Source: CAYQDR01 sp964416315 (GTDB lineage Bacteria; Methylomirabilota; Methylomirabilia; Rokubacteriales; DASRDR01). Taken from it: a DNA stretch of 35,402 nucleotides. The position numbers were made by a program, and so were the translations under genes. The stretch lies in the NCBI GenBank assembly GCA_964416315.1, contig CAYQDR010000039.1, positions 1 through 35,402 of the forward strand, in the 5' to 3' direction. Shown one piece after another: positions 19,219 through 26,027 of this stretch; position 1 is the first letter of the stretch; every line of letters begins with the position of its first letter. Under the pieces are notes generated by a model that saw only the letters and a list, made by a program, of their open reading frames with translations, was not told the origin of the DNA and searched no databases.

Positions 19219-19899
19219 CTACCGGGCGCCCTCCCGCGAAGTCAACGCGCCGGGGGGCATCGCGCCGCCGAGCGGCGCGTGCGCGAGCACGCTGTAGCGC
19301 GCGCCCGCCGGATCGAGGTCCGAGCGCATGAGGTGCACCGCGGCCACGACGACCTCGCCGAGGGGCGGCGCCGGTCGTTCGAGCGCGGGGCCGAGCGCGG
19401 CCGCGCCGCGCGGGTCGCGGGCCCGACCGAGCGTCACGTGCCCGTGGAACGGACGCTCTTCCGGCGGGATCCCGCACCGCCCGAGCGCGGCCTCGAGCCT
19501 CGCGCAGAGCTCCGCGAGCGCCGCGGCGCCGTCCCCGACGCCCACCCAGACGACGCGCGGCGCGCGCGCCCCGGGAAAACCGCCGAATCCCGCCAGCGTC
19601 AGGGTGAACGGCACCGTCGCCGCCGCGGCCTCGCCGAGCGCCTCCCGCACCCGGCCGAGCGTCCGCTCGTCCACCGAGCCGAGGAACCGGAGCGTGACGT
19701 GCAGGTTCTCGGCCCGCACCCACGACACGGCCGCGCCAAGCGCCCGGAGGTCGGCGGCCGCCTCGTGGACGCGCATGCGCACCGCCTCGGGCAGGAGCAC
19801 CGCGATGAAGCTCCGGATGCCGCCCGGTGCCGCGCCCCCGCCGGTGCCGCGCCCCGCGTGCCGTCCGCGTCCCGGATCCCGCCCGTCCCGTCGCCTCAT
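19219..19899 (-). CDS. thpR: RNA 2',3'-cyclic phosphodiesterase (LigT/ThpR)
   Basis: This protein of about 226 residues is of the 2H phosphoesterase family. The two catalytic HxTx motifs are HVTLRFLG (near 75) and HGHVTLGRARD (near 165). The body starts at IRSFIAVLLPEAVRMRVHEAA, the usual ThpR opening (RxFIAIxLP). The family hydrolyses 2',3'-cyclic phosphates on RNA in the cytoplasm. The start is uncertain: the ATG at 19899 adds a Gly/Arg-rich leader of 28 residues before homology begins and has no good ribosome site. It is between cinA and recA, a common arrangement. Confidence 0.88.
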   Translation of the reverse strand: MRRRDGRDPGRGRHAGRGTGGGAAPGGIRSFIAVLLPEAVRMRVHEAAADLRALGAAVSWVRAENLHVTLRFLGSVDERTLGRVREALGEAAAATVPFTLTLAGFGGFPGARAPRVVWVGVGDGAAALAELCARLEAALGRCGIPPEERPFHGHVTLGRARDPRGAAALGPALERPAPPLGEVVVAAVHLMRSDLDPAGARYSVLAHAPLGGAMPPGALTSREGAR

Positions 19900-19901
19900 C
19901 G

Positions 19902-20030
19902 TCAAGCAAGGGGCGTGCCGAGCCCGCCGGCGCGCCCGCGCAGCCGACCCCGCGCGGAGTTGCGCGCGAGCCCGCCCGCGGCGGTGACTCCCGCGAGATA
20001 CGCCCCGACGCCGTCCCGCGACAGCGCCAT
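19902..20030 (-). CDS. Possible 42-residue protein coupled to cinA
   Basis: An ATG at 20028-20030 overlaps the cinA stop in a TGATG arrangement and opens a 42-codon frame (MALSRDGVGAYLAGVTAAGG, then an Arg/Gly-rich tail) ending two bases before the thpR ATG. The tight packing at both ends fits a coupled small gene, but no homology is recognised. It could equally be spacer in GC-rich DNA. Confidence 0.3.
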   Translation of the reverse strand: MALSRDGVGAYLAGVTAAGGLARNSARGRLRGRAGGLGTPLA

Positions 20031-21259
20031 CACCCGAGCCCCAGGCAGTGTCGGCGGACCAGGTCGAGCGCCATCGTCGCCGCCAGGGCCTTGTTCCCCT
20101 CGCGGTCCCGGTCGAAGCGATAACGGTGGGCCGTCGTCCCACGCGCGTCCGCGAGGGCGACGAAGGTGAGGCCCACGGGCTTGGTCGGCGTCCCCCCCTC
20201 GGGCCCCGCGATGCCGGTCACGGAGACGCCGAGGTCCGTCCCCGCGCGGAGCCGGACCCCGCGTGCCATCGCCTCGGCGCACTCGGCGGAGACCGCGCCG
20301 TGCTGGCGGAGGATCTCCTCCGGGACGTCGAGGAGCGCCTGCTTGGCCGCGTTCGAGTAGACGACGACCCCGCGCTCGAAGTAGGCCGAGCTCCCCGACA
20401 CCTCGGTCAGGCGATGGCCGACGAGGCCACCCGTGCACGATTCGGCGAGGGCGACGGTCAGGCCGCGCGCCCCGAGGAGTCGGCCGACCACCTGCTCGAG
20501 GGTCTCGTCGTCGGTCCCGTACCAGGCGGGACCGAGCTCCGCCCGGAGGGCCGGCTCGAGCTCGCCGAAAAGCGCCTCCGCCGCGCCGAGGGTCGGCCCG
20601 CGGAGGCGGAGGCGCACCCACACCTCGTCCGCCGCCTCGAGCGCCCGGCCGGTCGCGCCCGCAACCCCGCGGAGCGCGGCGCCGAGGCGGGCCTCCGTCT
20701 CGGCGAGGTCGAGCCCTGCGAGCCGGAGCGTCTTGACGAGCGTGACCGGCTCGGCGCCCCGCCGCGGCACGCGCGGGAGGAGGTGCTCCCGCGCCAGCGC
20801 GAGCGCGGTCCGTGGCTCGCTCGGGAGCACCGCCACGAGCGCGCCCGCCGTCTCGGCGAGCAGGCCGGGCTCCCCGCCGTCCGCGGCCACGAGGACCGTC
20901 GTGCCCTGCGGGACGAGCGCGAGCCCCTCCGCCCGCCGCGGCATCGCCTGGCCGCGCCGGGCGTAGGCCTCGGCCACGGCCTCGAGCACGCGGTCACTCA
21001 GAACGAGGCGACTCCCCACGAGGCGCGCGAGCGCCTGGCGGACGACCTCGGCGCCCTCCCCCTCACCGAGGCAGACGACGAGGCCTCCGCCCTCGACCGC
21101 CTGGCGGAGCGCCCGCTCGGCCTCGCCCTCCTCGGCCACCACGACCCGCCGCCCGCGCACGGGAAGCCCCTGACTCTGGAGGAAGCGCGCCAGCGAAGCG
21201 GCGGCGTCGGTGCCGACGGCGGGGTCGGGCGCGACGGTGAGGAACTCGACGGTCGTCAC
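20030..21259 (-). CDS. cinA: CinA-like protein: diverged N-terminal domain with NMN amidohydrolase domain
   Basis: This 409-residue protein has a clear C-terminal CinA domain (about 250-405). It contains the AESCTGGLVGHRLTEVSGSSAYFERGVVVYSN region, AAKQALLDV, and SVTGIAGPEGGTPTKPVGLTF, the signature of nicotinamide-nucleotide deamidase that recycles NMN to NaMN. The N-terminal 160 residues sit where the MoCF-like (COG1058) ADP-ribose pyrophosphatase domain belongs, but they are very diverged. The usual EIIAVGTELLLG opening and GGLGPTxDD motif are absent; CLGEGEGAEVVRQALA stands in the equivalent place. The start is a GTG at 21257-21259, three bases after the pgpA stop. Other cinA-recA gene pairs link it to competence or damage regulons. 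Confidence 0.88.
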   Translation of the reverse strand: MTTVEFLTVAPDPAVGTDAAASLARFLQSQGLPVRGRRVVVAEEGEAERALRQAVEGGGLVVCLGEGEGAEVVRQALARLVGSRLVLSDRVLEAVAEAYARRGQAMPRRAEGLALVPQGTTVLVAADGGEPGLLAETAGALVAVLPSEPRTALALAREHLLPRVPRRGAEPVTLVKTLRLAGLDLAETEARLGAALRGVAGATGRALEAADEVWVRLRLRGPTLGAAEALFGELEPALRAELGPAWYGTDDETLEQVVGRLLGARGLTVALAESCTGGLVGHRLTEVSGSSAYFERGVVVYSNAAKQALLDVPEEILRQHGAVSAECAEAMARGVRLRAGTDLGVSVTGIAGPEGGTPTKPVGLTFVALADARGTTAHRYRFDRDREGNKALAATMALDLVRRHCLGLG

Positions 21260-21262
21260 GGG

Positions 21263-21733
21263 TCAGACGAGGTGGCGGAGTTGGCCCGCGAGACTTGCAT
21301 ACGCGCCCGCGAGGAGATCGTCCACCACGATGCCCCAGCCGCCCGGCAGCGCCTGGAGCGACCGGATGCCGAGGGGCTTCCAGACGTCGAGCAGCCGAAA
21401 CAGGAGGAAGAGGCCGAGGACCCAGGGCAGCGTGCGCGGGTGGCCCACGAGCGCGACCAGCATCCCCGCCGCCTCGTCCACGACGATCGACGAGGGATCG
21501 TGGGTGCCCGCGCGCGCTTCTTCGCGCCCCGCCGCCCAGACGCCGACGACCGCGACGCCCGTCGCCACGCCCGCGAGCCACGCGTCGGCCGGGGCGAGCG
21601 CCCAGACGGCGAGCGCGACCGGCAGGCTCGTGAAGGTGCCCGGCGCGACCGGGAGATAGCCGAGCCCGCCGCACGTGGCGATCCAGCGGGCGGCCTGATC
21701 CGCGACGGAGCGGGCGGCCGCCGGGTGGTGCGG
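21263..21733 (-). CDS. pgpA: Phosphatidylglycerophosphatase A, start unresolved
   Basis: The sequence has all PgpA landmarks. GGLGYLPVAPGTFTSLPVAL is near the N terminus, DPSSIVVDEAAGMLVAL in the middle, and FRLLDVWKPLGIRSLQALPGGWGIVVDDLLAG near the end, with membrane helices between. The enzyme removes phosphate from phosphatidylglycerophosphate at the inner membrane. In this frame there is no ATG, GTG or TTG between the rimO stop and the first conserved motif; the frame simply continues back into rimO. Initiation may use a rare codon (an ATC at 21680-21682 lies just before homology), or there may be a sequence error. The upper coordinate is therefore an estimate. It lies between rimO and cinA. 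Confidence 0.82.
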   Translation of the reverse strand, partial: PHHPAAARSVADQAARWIATCGGLGYLPVAPGTFTSLPVALAVWALAPADAWLAGVATGVAVVGVWAAGREEARAGTHDPSSIVVDEAAGMLVALVGHPRTLPWVLGLFLLFRLLDVWKPLGIRSLQALPGGWGIVVDDLLAGAYASLAGQLRHLV

Positions 21734-21734
21734 C

Positions 21735-23060
21735 TCAGCGGCGGGCGGCGGCGGTGCCGACCAGATCGTACCCCTCGACCTCGGCGATCTCGACCGGCGC
21801 GAGCTGGCCCGGACGGAGGCCGGCGTCGCGGAGGTAGACGACGCCGTCGATCTCGGGCGCCTGCGCGGCCGTGCGCCCCTCCCAGGGGAACGCGGGGTCC
21901 TCGCTCGGCCCGTCCACGAGGACCTCCTGGACCGAGCCGCGGAGCGCCTGCTGGCGCGCCCACGCGAGGCCGTCCTGGGTCTCCTGGACCAGCCGCGCGC
22001 GCTCCGCGGCGACCTCGGCCGGGACCGGATCGGCCAGCGTCGCCGCCGGCGTCCCGTCCTCGGCGGAGTAGGTGAAGACGCCCACCCGGTCGAAGCGGGC
22101 GGCTTCGAGGAACTCGAGGAGCGACTCGAACGCCGCGTCGGTTTCGCCGGGGAAGCCGACCAGGACCGTCGTGCGCAGGGTGGCGTCGGGCATCGCCTCG
22201 CGCCACGCCGCGACGATCTCCGCCATCCGGCGCCGGGTGACGCCGCGCCGCATCGCGCGGAGGATCCGGTCGTCCGCGTGCTGGATCGGCATGTCGAGAT
22301 ACGGGAGCGCCCGGGCGCGGGCCAGCTTCGCAATCAGCCGCTCGGTGACGTGCGCCGGGTGGAGGTAGAGGTGGCGGAGCCACGGGATCGGGGTCTCCGA
22401 GAGCGCGAGCAGGAGGTCGCCGAAGTCGGGGCGCCCGGGGCCGGGCAGGTCCTTCCCCCAGGCGAGCGTGTCCTGGGAGACGAGCACCGCCTCCACGACG
22501 CCGGCCTCCGCGAGCGCCGTCACCTCGGCCACGATGTCGCCGAGCGGCCGGCTCCGGTGGCGGCCGCGCATCAGCGGGATCGCGCAGAAGCTGCAGCCCA
22601 TGTCGCAGCCCTCGGCGATCTTGACGTACGCGTAGGGGACCCGGCCGAGGCGAACCCGCGGCGCCTGGGCGTCGTAGACATACCCGGGCGGCGCGCCCGT
22701 GACCCACTCGCGCCGCCGGTCGAGGCCGCGCACGACGTCCACGATCCGGTCGAGGTCGCCCGTGCCGAGGATCGCGTCGATCTCGGGCAGCTCGGCGAGG
22801 AGCTCCGCGCCGTAGCGCTGGGGAAGGCAGCCCGTGACGATCAGGCGCCGCCCCCCGGTCTTCCACGCCGCCAGCTCCAGGATCGTCTCGATCGATTCGG
22901 CCTTCGCCGCCTCGATGAACGCGCACGTGTTGACGATGAGGGTCTCGGCGGCAGCGGGACTCGCGACGTGAGTGGCGCCGGATCGAGTCAGGGCGCCGAG
23001 CATGAGCTCCGCGTCGACCTGGTTCTTAGGGCACCCGAGGCTGACGAGGTGGACGTTCAT
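21735..23060 (-). CDS. rimO: Ribosomal protein S12 methylthiotransferase
   Basis: This 441-residue radical-SAM enzyme methylthiolates the conserved Asp of ribosomal protein S12. The N-terminal UPF0004 domain opens MNVHLVSLGCPKNQVDAE and holds the auxiliary-cluster Cys residues (SLGCPKN, VNTCAF, VTGCLPQRY). The radical-SAM CxxxCxxC motif is EGCDMGCSFCAIP, followed by MRGRHRSRP. A C-terminal TRAM domain ends YDLVG. The ATG at 23060 is chosen because homology begins there. No ribosome site precedes it, and a TATACT box 13 bases upstream raises the possibility of a very short leader. It is the first gene of the minus-strand series running through pgpA, cinA and recA. Confidence 0.95.
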   Translation of the reverse strand: MNVHLVSLGCPKNQVDAELMLGALTRSGATHVASPAAAETLIVNTCAFIEAAKAESIETILELAAWKTGGRRLIVTGCLPQRYGAELLAELPEIDAILGTGDLDRIVDVVRGLDRRREWVTGAPPGYVYDAQAPRVRLGRVPYAYVKIAEGCDMGCSFCAIPLMRGRHRSRPLGDIVAEVTALAEAGVVEAVLVSQDTLAWGKDLPGPGRPDFGDLLLALSETPIPWLRHLYLHPAHVTERLIAKLARARALPYLDMPIQHADDRILRAMRRGVTRRRMAEIVAAWREAMPDATLRTTVLVGFPGETDAAFESLLEFLEAARFDRVGVFTYSAEDGTPAATLADPVPAEVAAERARLVQETQDGLAWARQQALRGSVQEVLVDGPSEDPAFPWEGRTAAQAPEIDGVVYLRDAGLRPGQLAPVEIAEVEGYDLVGTAAARR

Positions 23061-23102
23061 GGATCGGAAGCCAGTATAGCATCGGGGTCGCGGCACGGTT
23101 CC

Positions 23103-23131
23103 TTGACCCCGGACAAGCGGAGGCTTAGCAT
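23103..23131 (+). promoter_or_regulatory. Possible promoter giving a leaderless message for the retropepsin-like gene
   Basis: TTGACC (23103-23108) and TAGCAT (23126-23131) are 17 bases apart. Transcription would begin around 23138, which is the ATG itself. A GGAGG at 23119-23123 is about 15 bases from the ATG, too far for a good ribosome site. If the promoter is real, the message is leaderless. Confidence 0.35.
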
Positions 23132-23137
23132 GCGGTC

Positions 23138-23584
23138 ATGGGGATGGTGTTCAAGAGGATTCGCATCCGTGGCGACCGCGGGGCCGTCTCCGTTCAGGCC
23201 CTCTTTGACACCGGCGCCTCCAGGTCCCTCGTCCGCCGGGACATTGCGCGCAAGGTGGGACGATTGCTCAGGGGGCCCAGACCGTGGACGTTTCAGTTGG
23301 GAGACGGGAAGGGAAAGCTTCAGACGAACGAAATGGTCGGGCTCGTCTTCCAGCTCCAAGGCGTCGCCATCCTTCACACCTTCATCGTCGCCCGTCACCT
23401 TTCCGAAGAGGTCATCATCGGCACGGACCTCATGCAGCTCTGGAAGATCAGACCCGACCCGGTTCGGGAAGACGTCGTCATCGACAAGAAGCTCATCCAG
23501 CTTCAAGCTCGTCTAGCACAATCTGTCGAACCCCTCACCGGATCACCCGATCAGCCCGGAGGAGGACGGACTGCGGGATCGTGA
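23138..23584 (+). CDS. Single-domain retropepsin-like aspartic protease
   Basis: This 148-residue protein carries the retropepsin active-site signature ALFDTGASRSLV (DTGA, about residues 24-27). A Gly-turn partner motif, VIIGTDLMQLW, near residue 93 is the ILG-like element of half-pepsin folds. Such proteases work as homodimers, each chain giving one Asp. Bacterial examples are poorly characterised. There is no signal peptide or membrane helix, so it should be cytoplasmic. It is the only plus-strand gene between 9321 and the right edge and stands alone. Its last 50 bases overlap the 3' end of the convergent ABC_sub_bind gene. The C-terminal tail (GSPDQPGGGRTAGS) is encoded within that overlap. 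Confidence 0.8.
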   Translation: MGMVFKRIRIRGDRGAVSVQALFDTGASRSLVRRDIARKVGRLLRGPRPWTFQLGDGKGKLQTNEMVGLVFQLQGVAILHTFIVARHLSEEVIIGTDLMQLWKIRPDPVREDVVIDKKLIQLQARLAQSVEPLTGSPDQPGGGRTAGS

Positions 23585-24506
23585 GACCCAGGAGCTTCGC
23601 GGTCCTGAGGTTGATCACGAATTCGAGCCTGGTCGGGCGCTCGACGGGCAGCTCCCCGGCGTTGGCGCCCTTGAGGACCTTGTCCACCAGCCGGGCGGCC
23701 TGGCGCGCGATCTCGACGTCGCTTGCCCCGTAGCTCGCGAGCGCCTCGGCGGTGGACTTCGTCCGCGCGTGCACCATCGTGGGCCGCTTCGCGGCGTTGG
23801 CCGCCCGGATGATCTCCTCGTAGTGCCCGGACGTCAGCCCCCCGGGAATCCCCACGACGGCGTCGACGGCGCCCAGGCCCTGGAGGCCGCGCGCGACATC
23901 CTCCCGCGTCGTCGTCAGACGTTCCACCAGTGTGAGGCCGAGCTTCCGCGCGGCCTCGCGGGCTGCGGCCACGCCCTGCCTCGGTGAGGCGTCCCGCGGG
24001 TCATGGAGGACGAGCACCCGACGGACCCCGGGCGCGAGCTCCCGCAGCAGCTCGAGCCGCTTGCCGGACAGCTCGGGATACTCGAAGGTCATCGCGGTCA
24101 TGTTGCCGCCGGGGCGCGCGAGACTGGAGACCAGGCCTGCCGCGACCGGGTCTCCCGGCGTGAGAAACACGATGGGGAGCTCGGAGGAGACCTCGCGGGC
24201 CTGCCTGGCGAGCTCCGAGCCGATCACGAAGGCGACCCGGACGTCGCGCCCCACGAGCCGCTCCACTGCCGTCCGAGCGCCCGCGCGATCGCCGCGCGCC
24301 ACGCGCTCCTCGAGGATTTCGAGGACGCCTTCGGCGTACCCGTGCTCCCGAAGACCCTGCCTGAGCCCGGCCCCGACCTCGTCGAACCGGGGGTCGGCCG
24401 GTCCGAGGAGTCCGACGCGACCCGGCTGCGCAGCCGCCTCGCCCCCGACCGAGGCAGCGATCCACCCAACCAGCACCAGCCCCGCGACGCGCACGCTCTC
24501 GATCAC
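23535..24506 (-). CDS. ABC_sub_bind periplasmic binding protein 2
   Basis: This 323-residue protein matches the ABC transporter substrate-binding family PF04392. It has an N-terminal signal (VAGLVLVGWIAASVGGEAAAQ), then VGLLGPADPRFDEVGAGLRQGLREHGY, the hinge-region segment PIVFLTPGDPVAAGLVSSLARPGGNMTAM, and a C-terminal RPTRLEFVINLRTAKLLGLTIPQSVLLRADRVIR that is typical of the family. It should bind a small ligand in the periplasm; the ligand is unknown. It is the last gene of the six-gene sensor operon: its GTG (24504-24506) overlaps the stop of the receiver-cyclase gene in a GTGA. No permease or ATPase gene is nearby, so a sensory role is more likely than transport. Confidence 0.9.
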   Translation of the reverse strand: MIESVRVAGLVLVGWIAASVGGEAAAQPGRVGLLGPADPRFDEVGAGLRQGLREHGYAEGVLEILEERVARGDRAGARTAVERLVGRDVRVAFVIGSELARQAREVSSELPIVFLTPGDPVAAGLVSSLARPGGNMTAMTFEYPELSGKRLELLRELAPGVRRVLVLHDPRDASPRQGVAAAREAARKLGLTLVERLTTTREDVARGLQGLGAVDAVVGIPGGLTSGHYEEIIRAANAAKRPTMVHARTKSTAEALASYGASDVEIARQAARLVDKVLKGANAGELPVERPTRLEFVINLRTAKLLGLTIPQSVLLRADRVIR

Positions 24507-25639
24507 CGAGCTTCGGTCGCCCGCAGCACCTTGAAACCCACGACATTGAAGGCGGGGACGGGCTTGAGGAACCCTTTCAGGGACAGCTCCCCGACCGGCT
24601 CAGCCTCGATGAGCTGCTCCACCGCTCCGAGGAGGCGCCGGGTCGCCAGGATCTGGCCTGGCTTGGCCTCCCCGCAGAGGCGCGCGGCGAGGTTGGTGAC
24701 GGTGCCGATGGCGCCGTAGTCCCAGCGGCCCTCGAAGCCGATGGCCCCGATGGTAGCGTAGCCCTGGGCGATCCCGACGCCGAAGTCGAGCTCGTACCCT
24801 CGCTTCCGCCACGTGGCGCTCAGCTCGGCGTTCCGCTCCCGCATCGCGAGCGCCATCCGGATCGCGCGCCCGGCCGGGTCCGGCACCGGCACCGGGTCGT
24901 TGAAGAAGACCATCATGCCGTCACCGGCGAAACGCTCCAGCGTCCCCTCGTGGGCGAGGATGAGCGCGCCCATCGCGGCGTGGTACTCGCGGAGGACGCC
25001 CATGACCTCCTCGGGATCGGCGGTCTCGGCGAACGCGGTGAATCCCCGAAGGTCCAGGAAGACGACGGTCACCTCCCGCCGGTGGGTCTTGAGGGGATCC
25101 TCGGCGCCGCCGGCCACGATCAGCTCGGCGAGCTGCGGTGAGAAGAAGCGCTTGAGCCGCCCCAGGCGATCGAGCTGGGCCACCTGCTCCTGGACGCGCC
25201 GCTCGAGCGTCCGGTTCCACTCGGCGAGCTGGGCCGCGAGCCCCTGCACCGTGTCGTGGAGCTGCTTGATCCGCAGCATCGACTTCACCCGGGCGACCAG
25301 CGCCGCCTGGTCCACGGGCTTGGTCAAGTATTCGTCGCCGCCCGCTTCGAGGCCGGCGACGATGTCCTGGGAGTCCGCCTTGGCCGTGACCATGATGATC
25401 GGCATGAACGGCAGGGAGGAATCCGACTTCAGCCGCCGGCAGACCTCGAGCCCGTCCAGCTTGGGCATCATGACGTCGAGCAGGATGAGATCCGGCTGCG
25501 CCTTCCGCGCTGTCGCCAGCGCCTCTTCGCCATCGCTCGCGGTGAGGATCTCGTACCCGTGGGCGGCAAGCCGGAGCTGGAGCACGTGCAGGTTCGCGGG
25601 CATGTCGTCCACGATGAGAATCCGCGGCGGCGTTCTCAC
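24503..25639 (-). CDS. Response regulator with class III nucleotide cyclase output
   Basis: This 378-residue protein has an N-terminal receiver domain (about 1-120) with acidic ILIVDDMPAN, phospho-acceptor Asp in LILLDVMMPKLDG, Thr in IIMVTAKAD and Lys in YLTKPVD. A helical linker (about 130-180, QLAEWNRTLERRVQEQVAQLDRL) leads to a cyclase domain (about 190-370). The cyclase has VVFLDLRGFTAFAE and RFAGDGMMVFF, which hold the metal Asp pair, and IGTVTNLAARL with the Asn and Arg. Arg replaces the usual base-contacting Lys and Thr stands at the second base-selecting position, a pattern seen in a known bacterial adenylate cyclase subgroup. Phosphorylation should switch cAMP (or cGMP) synthesis. 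The GTG at 25639 is used, 19 bases after the stand-alone receiver gene. Confidence 0.9.
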   Translation of the reverse strand: MRTPPRILIVDDMPANLHVLQLRLAAHGYEILTASDGEEALATARKAQPDLILLDVMMPKLDGLEVCRRLKSDSSLPFMPIIMVTAKADSQDIVAGLEAGGDEYLTKPVDQAALVARVKSMLRIKQLHDTVQGLAAQLAEWNRTLERRVQEQVAQLDRLGRLKRFFSPQLAELIVAGGAEDPLKTHRREVTVVFLDLRGFTAFAETADPEEVMGVLREYHAAMGALILAHEGTLERFAGDGMMVFFNDPVPVPDPAGRAIRMALAMRERNAELSATWRKRGYELDFGVGIAQGYATIGAIGFEGRWDYGAIGTVTNLAARLCGEAKPGQILATRRLLGAVEQLIEAEPVGELSLKGFLKPVPAFNVVGFKVLRATEAR

Positions 25640-25658
25640 GACCGGTCTCGGGCCGCGC

Positions 25659-26027
25659 CTATGACGGCAGGTACTCGCGAATCTTGGCCAGGAGCTCCCG
25701 CGGGTTGAACGGCTTCGTGACGTAGGCATCGCACCCGGCCTCGAACGCCTTCACGTCGTCCCCGCTCAGGGCGTAGGAGGTCACCACGATGATCGGGATC
25801 TGACGGAGCGCGGGGTTGGCCTTGATCCGGCGCGTCGCCTCGTATCCGTCGAGGCCCGGCAGCTGGATGTCCATCAGGATCAGGTCGGGGCGCTGCGCCT
25901 CCGCGAACGCGACGCCCTCCTCCCCTGTCGCCGCCTCGATCAGCTCGAAGCCGGCACTCGTCAGGAGGAGGCGCAGGATGCGCCGGTTCTCCTCGTGGTC
26001 CTCGACCACCAGGATCCGCTTGCTCAT
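25659..26027 (-). CDS. Stand-alone CheY-like response regulator
   Basis: This 122-residue single receiver domain carries LVVEDHEENRRIL (acidic pair), LILMDIQLPGLDG (phospho-acceptor Asp), VVTSYALSGDD (Thr switch) and YVTKPFNPRELL (Lys). There is no output domain. Its ATG (26025-26027) overlaps the kinase stop in an ATGA, so the two are translationally coupled, and it is the most likely direct phosphorylation partner. It may act as a phosphate relay or sink feeding the receiver-cyclase encoded next. Confidence 0.95.
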   Translation of the reverse strand: MSKRILVVEDHEENRRILRLLLTSAGFELIEAATGEEGVAFAEAQRPDLILMDIQLPGLDGYEATRRIKANPALRQIPIIVVTSYALSGDDVKAFEAGCDAYVTKPFNPRELLAKIREYLPS

